From an uncultured Bacilli bacterium (lineage in GTDB: Bacteria; Bacillota_I; Bacilli_A; RF39; UBA660), in contig CANPYQ010000011.1 in NCBI GenBank assembly GCA_947588865.1, positions 1 to 19,266 on the forward strand: a stretch of DNA of 19,266 nucleotides, in the 5' to 3' direction. Every line of letters begins with the position of its first letter. Position 1 is the stretch's first letter. The translations under genes and the position numbers were made by a program. The notes under the pieces were generated by a model. The model was not told where the DNA came from. It did not search any database and saw nothing but the letters and a program-made list of their open reading frames with translations. Of the stretch, positions 14,287 to 19,266 are shown piece by piece.

Positions 14287-14503
14287 ATTTAACAAATGGT
14301 ATTAAAGCCATATGTCTTGCATATTTAACTTGAGTTGCTATATGTCTTTGATGATTAGAACATGTACCAGTAATTCTTCTTGGTAATATTTTTCCTTTAT
14401 CTTGACTAATATATTTTTTTATTACTTCTACATTTTTATAATCAACATCTCTACCAGCACACATTTGACATATTTTTTTCTTTTTTCTATAAAATTCTGC
14501 CAT
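14285..14503 (-). CDS. rpsR: 30S ribosomal protein S18 (zinc type)
   Basis: S18 forms a complex with S6 on the platform of the 30S subunit. The 72-residue product contains VDYKNVEVIKKYIS, GKILPRRITGT and YARHMALIPF, which are diagnostic. It also has Cys12, Cys15, Cys48 and His51 (CQMC and CSNH), a likely zinc site, so this is the C+ form. It follows ssb by 12 nt with AGGAGG upstream. rpsF, ssb and rpsR form the usual Firmicute operon. Confidence 0.97.
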   Translation of the reverse strand: MAEFYRKKKKICQMCAGRDVDYKNVEVIKKYISQDKGKILPRRITGTCSNHQRHIATQVKYARHMALIPFVK

Positions 14504-14515
14504 AAATTCCTCCTA

Positions 14516-14986
14516 TTATTCTAGAAAGTTATCATCAATAGAAACACTATCGCCAAATTCAGCAAATGGATCATTTTCTACATTTATTTCTGATTGAGAA
14601 TCTGAATTTTGGTAATCATATGGTGTTGGTTCATAAACACTTGATTCTGAACTTGAAAGAGCTTTTGCGGATTTGCTCTCTACGAATTCAAAATTATCTA
14701 AAGCCACATCAACCGTATACCTTTTATTTCCATCTTTATCATCATAACTTCCAGTTTGCAATCTTCCTTCTATTGCAATTAAATTACCTTTATCAAAATA
14801 TTTTGAAATTGTTTCTGCTTGTCTTCTCCAAGCTACTACATTTATAAAATCCGCATCTCTTTTACCATCTGAATTCGTAAAATTTCTATTTACAGCTACA
14901 CTAAATCTTGTAAAAGCGGTATTTTGTTGTGTATAACGTAACTCAGGTTTAGCAGTTAGTCTACCTAATAATAATACTTTATTCAT
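14516..14986 (-). CDS. ssb: Single-stranded DNA-binding protein with atypical C-terminal tip
   Basis: SSB coats single-stranded DNA during replication and repair. Residues 1 to about 105 form the OB fold, starting MNKVLLLGRLTAKPELRYT and including DFINVVAWRRQAETISKY and GRLQTGSYDDKDGNKRYT. A Ser/Asn-rich linker follows. The C-terminus reads DPFAEFGDSVSIDDNFLE, acidic but without the Asp-Asp-Asp-Leu-Pro-Phe tip that recruits partner proteins in most bacteria. The 156-residue length is usual. The ATG at 14986 follows GAGGTGA, which overlaps the rpsF stop region. Confidence 0.95.
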   Translation of the reverse strand: MNKVLLLGRLTAKPELRYTQQNTAFTRFSVAVNRNFTNSDGKRDADFINVVAWRRQAETISKYFDKGNLIAIEGRLQTGSYDDKDGNKRYTVDVALDNFEFVESKSAKALSSSESSVYEPTPYDYQNSDSQSEINVENDPFAEFGDSVSIDDNFLE

Positions 14987-14996
14987 ACTTCACCTC

Positions 14997-15299
14997 TTAG
15001 TCTTCTTTTTTTATTATTATATGTCTAATAATATCGTTACTTATTAAAGCTAATCTATCAAATTCTTTTATTGCTTTATCATTATTAGCTTCAATATTAA
15101 CTACGAAGTAGTATCCAGTTTTGTAAGTATTATTACCAACTTTTATTTCATATGCTAAATTCTTTTGACCCCAAGCATCTACATTAGTTACTTTTGCTCC
15201 ATTAGTTTCTAATGTTTTTTGAAAATTAGATGCAATTTTTTTAATATCCTCTTCAGATAATGTTGGCCTTACAATAAACATTATTTCATAATTTCTCAT
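14997..15299 (-). CDS. rpsF: 30S ribosomal protein S6
   Basis: S6 pairs with S18 on the 30S platform. The 100-residue product starts MRNYEIMFIVRPTLSEED and contains KVTNVDAWGQKNLAYEIK and GYYFVVNIEA, all typical. The ATG at 15299 is set by AAGGAGGTG just upstream. An in-frame TTG at 15326 is rejected because it would read through that site. It is first in the rpsF-ssb-rpsR operon and follows its own promoter. Length is normal. Confidence 0.97.
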   Translation of the reverse strand: MRNYEIMFIVRPTLSEEDIKKIASNFQKTLETNGAKVTNVDAWGQKNLAYEIKVGNNTYKTGYYFVVNIEANNDKAIKEFDRLALISNDIIRHIIIKKED

Positions 15300-15337
15300 A
15301 GTACACCTCCTTATGGTCTTTGGCAATTTCTTGCAAG

Positions 15338-15354
15338 GAGTAAATTTCTTACTC
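15338..15354 (-). promoter_or_regulatory. Hairpin at the 5' end of the rpsF leader
   Basis: Right after the predicted start the minus-strand RNA reads GAGUAA-GAAAU-UUACUC, a 6-bp stem with a 5-nt loop. S6-S18 is known to regulate this operon through a leader RNA in many bacteria. I could not identify the described motif here, so the hairpin may only stabilise the transcript. Confidence 0.35.
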
Positions 15355-15361
15355 GTTTTAG

Positions 15362-15390
15362 ATTATAACAAACTTTTTTTATTTTGTAAA
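15362..15390 (-). promoter_or_regulatory. Promoter of rpsF-ssb-rpsR
   Basis: The minus strand has TTTACA (15390-15385), a 17-bp spacer, then TATAAT (15367-15362), close to the housekeeping consensus. The spacer contains an A7 tract. The start would be near 15355, about 55 nt upstream of the rpsF ATG. Confidence 0.75.
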
Positions 15391-15468
15391 CCTTATTAAT
15401 TATATTTTTTTAAAATTAATATTTGAATAAAAATTTAATAAATCAGAATAATAATACTGGTGAATTAT

Positions 15469-15966
15469 ATGTATTATTATTTAAATTATTTTTTTGTTTT
15501 CTCAGTAATAGGTCATGCGATAGAATCTTTTTTTTACTCAAATGGAGATAGCGGTATATTTTTAGGATACTGGACACCAATATATGGAATAGGCACTGTT
15601 AGTATTTTATTAATTCATAAATTTATTGATAATTTTAAATTAAATAAATATTTAAAAGTGCTTACACTGTTTTTTTCTTGTTCTATTATATTGGCTACAA
15701 TAGAATCCATAGGTGGATACTTAATAAAATCAGTATTTAATGTAGAACTTTGGAACTATACTAATCATAAATTTAATATAGGCAGATATACCTCATTGGA
15801 GATGGCATTATTGTGGGGGCTAAGTAGCATTTTACTAATTTATTTTATTAAACCATTATTTGATAAAATAATAGTTAAAATACCTAAATTCATTACATAC
15901 ATTTTTATTATATTATTTATTATCGATATAATATCAACATTACTAGTTAAAACAAAAAGCATGTAA
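15469..15966 (+). CDS. Putative CmpB-type membrane protein (putative ABC transporter permease family)
   Basis: The 165-residue product is very hydrophobic, with about four to five membrane segments. The N-terminal pattern YFFVFSVIGHAIESFFYS followed by GYWTPIYGIGTVSILLI resembles the PF06541 (CmpB) family of small membrane proteins, a family of unproven function. The second half has IESIGGYLIKSVFN and LWNYTNHKFNIGRYTSLEMALLWG, also in keeping. The ATG at 15469 is chosen because GGTGA lies 5 nt upstream. An in-frame GTG at 15460 sits inside that site. It is divergent from rpsF and convergent with ychF, 15 nt away. No transporter partner is adjacent. Confidence 0.75.
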   Translation: MYYYLNYFFVFSVIGHAIESFFYSNGDSGIFLGYWTPIYGIGTVSILLIHKFIDNFKLNKYLKVLTLFFSCSIILATIESIGGYLIKSVFNVELWNYTNHKFNIGRYTSLEMALLWGLSSILLIYFIKPLFDKIIVKIPKFITYIFIILFIIDIISTLLVKTKSM

Positions 15967-15981
15967 GTTTAGTAAATTTTT

Positions 15982-17082
15982 TTATACATTAAATCTAAAA
16001 TAACAAATATCCCCATCTTGCATTATATAATCTTTGCCCTCAAGCCTCATTCTTCCTGCTTCTTTAACTTGTTTTTCACTTCCAAATTTTTTTAAATCTT
16101 CATAACTCATTATTTCAGCCTTTATAAATCCTTTTTCAAAATCTGTGTGTATAATGCCTGCACATTTCGGAGCTTTCATACCCTTTTTAAATGTCCAAGC
16201 TCTACATTCATCTACTCCTGCAGTGAAAAAAGTTTTAAGATTTAACAATTCATATGATGCTTTTATAAGTTTATCTATGCCACTTTCATTTACTCCTAAT
16301 TCTTTCAAAAATTCATTTTTTTCATCAGTACTCATTTCACTTAAATCTGATTCTACTTTAGCACAGACAACAACCACTTCGGCATTATCTTTTTTCGCAT
16401 ATTCTTTTACTTTTTCTATATATTTGTTATTGCTAGTTAACAAATCATCTTCAGAAACATTAGCAACATACATAATAGGTTTATTTGTTAATAAATTAAA
16501 TGGTTTTATATATAATTTTTCTTCTTCTGTTAATTCAATTCTTCTAATTGGAATATTTTTTTGTAATGTTTCTTTTAATTTAGTTAAAATTTGTGCCTCC
16601 ATTTGAACTTCTTTATCTTTCGATAATGATGCTTTTTTACCTATTTTATTAAATCTATTTTCTATTATTTCTAGATCTGATAATATTAATTCTACTTCAA
16701 TTATTTCTATATCTCTTATAGGATCCACAACATTTTCAACATGAATAATATCACTATTTTCAAAACATCTAACTACTTCACATATAGCATCAACTTCTCT
16801 TATATGTGACAAAAATTTATTTCCTAATCCTTCACCTAAAGAAGCGCCTTTAACTAATCCAGCTATGTCTGTGAACTCGAATGTCGTAGGAACTAAACTT
16901 TTTGGTTTATATAAATCATTTAAATAATTTAATCTTTCATCCGGTACAACTACTACACCTATATTTGGGTCTATAGTTGCAAAAGGATAATTAGCAGCTA
17001 ATATATTTTTTTTAGTTATTGCATTAAAAAGAGTACTTTTACCTACATTTGGAAGTCCTACTATCCCTGCCTTTAAACTCAT
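15982..17082 (-). CDS. ychF: Ribosome-binding ATPase YchF/OLA1
   Basis: YchF is an Obg-family P-loop protein that prefers ATP and binds ribosomes. The 366-residue product has G1 GLPNVGKST at 9-17, a G3 region TDIAGLVKGASLGEGLGN at 71-88, and NVSE at 208-211 in place of NKxD, the change linked to ATP preference. A coiled-coil insertion lies at about 130-180. The C-terminal TGS-like domain ends GRMRLEGKDYIMQDGDICYFRFNV, a strong family signature. The ATG has GAGGTGAT 5 nt upstream. Length matches the family. Confidence 0.97.
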   Translation of the reverse strand: MSLKAGIVGLPNVGKSTLFNAITKKNILAANYPFATIDPNIGVVVVPDERLNYLNDLYKPKSLVPTTFEFTDIAGLVKGASLGEGLGNKFLSHIREVDAICEVVRCFENSDIIHVENVVDPIRDIEIIEVELILSDLEIIENRFNKIGKKASLSKDKEVQMEAQILTKLKETLQKNIPIRRIELTEEEKLYIKPFNLLTNKPIMYVANVSEDDLLTSNNKYIEKVKEYAKKDNAEVVVVCAKVESDLSEMSTDEKNEFLKELGVNESGIDKLIKASYELLNLKTFFTAGVDECRAWTFKKGMKAPKCAGIIHTDFEKGFIKAEIMSYEDLKKFGSEKQVKEAGRMRLEGKDYIMQDGDICYFRFNV

Positions 17083-17105
17083 GAAATCACCTCAGTTAAT
17101 AGTTT

Positions 17106-17134
17106 ACTATATATATTTTTAAAAAACAATACAA
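17106..17134 (-). promoter_or_regulatory. Promoter of ychF
   Basis: TTGTAT (17134-17129), a 17-bp spacer and TATAGT (17111-17106) lie on the minus strand, giving a start near 17099 and a leader of about 17 nt that just holds the ribosome binding site. Confidence 0.55.
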
Positions 17135-17155
17135 TTATTTATTTTTTAAATACTA

Positions 17156-17181
17156 AAACTGTACAATTTCTTGTACAGTTT
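17156..17181 (-). terminator. Hairpin with GAAA loop after the 520-residue protein gene (possible terminator)
   Basis: The arms AAACTGTACAA (17156-17166) and TTGTACAGTTT (17171-17181) are perfect 11-bp complements. On the minus-strand RNA the loop is GAAA, a stable tetraloop, which suggests function on that strand. The stem ends in UUU but continues UAGUAUUU, so the U-tail is imperfect. An operator role upstream of ychF is an alternative. Confidence 0.5.
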
Positions 17182-17279
17182 AAATTTTTATTTATCTTTT
17201 TACTCTAATTATTTCTTTATATTTTATTTTAAATTTATAATCGAAGTTAAACTATGACATTTAAAATACACTACTATAA

Positions 17280-18842
17280 TCAATCTTTAAAATCTTGAGA
17301 TTTTTTTAATTCTATTAAAGGCAAATTATTTTCATTTGCAAGCTTAATAGCTTTATTATAAACATCACTATTACCATCATTAATAAAATATACGGCTACA
17401 ATTTTAGTTTTATATCCATTAAGCGCTATTCGATTACAAACTTTAAAATTAATAAATTCTTGTTCTATTTGAACAGGTGTTTTTAAGTTTGACATATCAT
17501 TGTAAGAAACAGTCATTATATCATCGTTTTCAGTTATATACATTATATTATCATTATATCCACAGATAAACCCTATTTGATAATCTAAATAATCATTAAC
17601 TTTGTTTAATTCTTTTCTTGTAATCAATATGGTCTCATATTTTTCATCAATAAATTGATTATTTGAGCATATAAAGTAATAATCTTCTTTTGGATTAAAA
17701 GAATATACATCAGTTATGGTATTTTGCCATATTTCCTTTATTATTATACTCAAAACCTGTTCAATTTCTTTTAAATCATAATTATTATTATTTATTTTTT
17801 GAACTATATATTCTATTACGCTTTTTGATTCTGGATCAATGGATTCTAAGTAATAATTTATGATGTAATTAATAGTAGTTTTAATATTTTTTATTCCAAT
17901 TTTTTCATATATGAACTTTTCTTCAGCTTTTTGATCTTCTATTTCTTTTATAAATTTTTCCTCAAATTCTTTTATTAATATATTAAATTTACTATCATCG
18001 AATAAAATTTCATATGTTTGCTTTGCATTATTATAATTTTTATCATCGTAAGCTATTATTTTATTGTAGAAATTTTTAAAATCATCAAACTCAATTATGT
18101 ATTTACTATTTTCTGAAATTAAATCTTGCAAATAATTTATTTTATTATTATATTTATTTATTTGTTCTTCTATCCTTTTGTTTAAATTATAGAGTTTTTC
18201 CTTTTTAGTTATACTTAATTTATTTTCTTCTTCTATATTTAAAATTTTTAAAATTTCATCTATATAATTTCTCCTTTTTAGCTGTCTTGCCAAATCTTCA
18301 TATACATCTTGTGTTATTACTGAATTATATAAAACTAATTCATTATATTTTTTCAATAATTCGCTTCTAGATTTTTCATCTATATTTAAACTTTTAAAAA
18401 ATTGAATACTAAATTTAGATTGACTTTGGTCATTTTTTGTGCTTAATTCTTTTAATTCATTCTTTACCATTCTATCTAATCTATTTAATTTTTTATATAT
18501 ATTATTAAGTAATTTTTCACTATTTTGTGAATCTTCTAAATTTTGAGTTAATAAATTTTTATAATCTATGAATCCATATAATTTTATTATATCTTTTATT
18601 ATATCATCAAAATCATAAGGGAGATTTTCTAATTTAGAAATATTTATATCATAGTATCTTTTATGATTTTTATTTCTTAATTTATTTAGATAGGAATTCC
18701 TTTCAAATTCATCTTTTTGTTCGTCATCTCCGATTAACTCATATAATTTTCTTATATCAGAATCTATATCTAAATTTTCAAAATAATCGTCAAAAGGGTC
18801 ATTGGATTTTTCTTTTTTTATATTTTTATCTATATTTTCCAT
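17280..18842 (-). CDS. Unrecognised large Asn/Lys/Glu-rich protein, probable coiled coil
   Basis: The 520-residue product belongs to no family I recognise. Residues about 1-50 are very acidic (DPFDDYFENLDIDSD). Residues about 110-320 are rich in Lys, Glu, Asn, Ile and Leu with heptad-like spacing, suggesting long helices or coiled coils. The last 150 residues look globular, with alternating hydrophobic strands (DYYFICSNNQF, YQIGFICGYNDNIMYI) and an end resembling an alpha-beta unit (KTKIVAVYFINDG followed by YNKAIKLANENNLPLIEL). There is no signal peptide or membrane segment, so it is probably cytosolic. The ATG at 18842 has GAGGTG 5 nt upstream and a good promoter. It sits between ftsH and ychF, with no functional link evident. 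Confidence 0.75.
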   Translation of the reverse strand: MENIDKNIKKEKSNDPFDDYFENLDIDSDIRKLYELIGDDEQKDEFERNSYLNKLRNKNHKRYYDINISKLENLPYDFDDIIKDIIKLYGFIDYKNLLTQNLEDSQNSEKLLNNIYKKLNRLDRMVKNELKELSTKNDQSQSKFSIQFFKSLNIDEKSRSELLKKYNELVLYNSVITQDVYEDLARQLKRRNYIDEILKILNIEEENKLSITKKEKLYNLNKRIEEQINKYNNKINYLQDLISENSKYIIEFDDFKNFYNKIIAYDDKNYNNAKQTYEILFDDSKFNILIKEFEEKFIKEIEDQKAEEKFIYEKIGIKNIKTTINYIINYYLESIDPESKSVIEYIVQKINNNNYDLKEIEQVLSIIIKEIWQNTITDVYSFNPKEDYYFICSNNQFIDEKYETILITRKELNKVNDYLDYQIGFICGYNDNIMYITENDDIMTVSYNDMSNLKTPVQIEQEFINFKVCNRIALNGYKTKIVAVYFINDGNSDVYNKAIKLANENNLPLIELKKSQDFKD

Positions 18843-18867
18843 TTTAACACCTCTTTATTCTATAATT

Positions 18868-18896
18868 ATTTTAACATAATTTATATTTTTTTACAA
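18868..18896 (-). promoter_or_regulatory. Promoter of the 520-residue protein gene
   Basis: The minus strand has TTGTAA (18896-18891), a 17-bp spacer and TAAAAT (18873-18868), between the ftsH stop and the next ATG. It indicates that this gene can be transcribed separately from ftsH. Confidence 0.6.
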
Positions 18897-18911
18897 TAAA
18901 AAAGAGAATTA

Positions 18912-19265
18912 TTACTCATCCTCTTCTAATTTTTTTAAAATTTCATCTTTATTCAAATTTTCTATATTTTTAATACCTTTTTCTTTTGCTAAATCCTTTA
19001 ATTCTTTTTCTGTTAAGTCTTTTAAACTAGCCTCTTTGTAGTCACTATAATCAATTTCTCCATCTTCATCTGGCATACAACCATTTTTGACTAAATAATC
19101 TATTTGTTCTTTTGTTATAGTTTCATATTCGAGCAATGTGTTAGCTATCAAATCTAATAAATCTCTATTTTCTTTTAATATTTTTTTGGTTTTTTCGTAA
19201 CAATTATTAATTATTTTTCTTTGCTCTTGATCTATTTCAAATGCTACTTGACTAGAGAAATTACG
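18912..19265 (-). CDS. ftsH: ATP-dependent zinc metalloprotease FtsH, C-terminal fragment
   Basis: FtsH is a hexameric membrane AAA+ protease. Only the last 117 residues are in the window; the 5' part lies beyond the right edge. The first 60 residues match the helical end of the M41 peptidase domain: RNFSSQVAFEIDQEQRKII, then YEKTKKILKENRDLLDLIANTLLEYETITKEQIDYLV. The tail after the Gly is unusual: an acidic linker, then LKDLTEKELKDLAKEKGI and LNKDEILKKLEE, which resembles the helix-extended loop-helix unit of Rho-N/SAP/HeH domains. An internal TTG at 19151 is not a start, since the family match continues upstream of it to the window edge. Confidence 0.88.
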   Translation of the reverse strand, partial: RNFSSQVAFEIDQEQRKIINNCYEKTKKILKENRDLLDLIANTLLEYETITKEQIDYLVKNGCMPDEDGEIDYSDYKEASLKDLTEKELKDLAKEKGIKNIENLNKDEILKKLEEDE

Positions 19266-19266
19266 A

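Noticed and set aside
19149..19151. TTG start giving a separate 79-residue protein at the right edge
   Set aside because: The in-frame sequence upstream continues the FtsH peptidase helices to the window edge, so this is an internal codon.
1..19266. tRNA or rRNA genes, CRISPR arrays, insertion sequences or phage genes
   Set aside because: No cloverleaf-like segments, regularly spaced repeats, transposase-like frames or integrase motifs were found on either strand by eye.

Overview
The window is AT-rich, reads with the standard bacterial code (TGA is a stop for secY and map, and Trp is TGG) and looks like the chromosome of a low-GC Firmicute. Several traits lean toward a Mollicutes/RF39/Erysipelotrichia-like lineage: the Bacillus-type order of the S10-spc-alpha cluster, a short zinc-type S14, zinc-type S18 and L36, strong AGGAGG Shine-Dalgarno sites, and no rpmD (L30) between rpsE and rplO. 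The lineage is inferred from gene content and protein style, not from a search.

From right to left, mostly on the minus strand: (1) 18912-19265 is the C-terminal end of the membrane protease FtsH, with a charged tail that resembles a Rho-N/SAP-type helical unit. (2) 17280-18842 encodes an unrecognised 520-residue, Asn/Lys/Glu-rich, probably coiled-coil protein with its own promoter. (3) 15982-17082 is the ribosome-associated ATPase gene ychF. (4) 15469-15966 (+) encodes a small CmpB-like membrane protein. (5) 14285-15299 is the rpsF-ssb-rpsR operon, with a good promoter and a terminator. (6) 13134-14150 encodes a divergent sigma-70-family factor, and convergent to it at 12823-13110 (+) is a small protein of unknown function with a dyad symmetry over its promoter. 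(7) 12346-12822 is the only gene-free stretch over 300 bp. It carries the S10 promoter, a structured leader and a perfect 15-bp inverted repeat. (8) 12345 down to 1 is one long run of tightly packed genes: rpsJ-rplC-rplD-rplW-rplB-rpsS-rplV-rpsC-rplP-rpmC-rpsQ-rplN-rplX-rplE-rpsN-rpsH-rplF-rplR-rpsE-rplO-secY-adk-map-infA-rpmJ-rpsM. rpsK presumably follows beyond the left edge.

The large run supplies most ribosomal proteins plus the Sec translocon channel, adenylate kinase, N-terminal methionine removal and IF-1. Genes are separated by about 1-23 nt or overlap, which suggests cotranscription and translational coupling.

Most notable points: a 1-base frameshift in rpsJ that cuts S10 from about 102 to 72 residues; a sigma paralog with changed promoter-contact residues; an acidic C-terminal tail of about 50 residues on L3; a variant P-loop in adenylate kinase; an SSB lacking the usual Pro-Phe tip; and the absence of rpmD. 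No tRNA, rRNA, CRISPR array, insertion sequence or phage gene was recognised.
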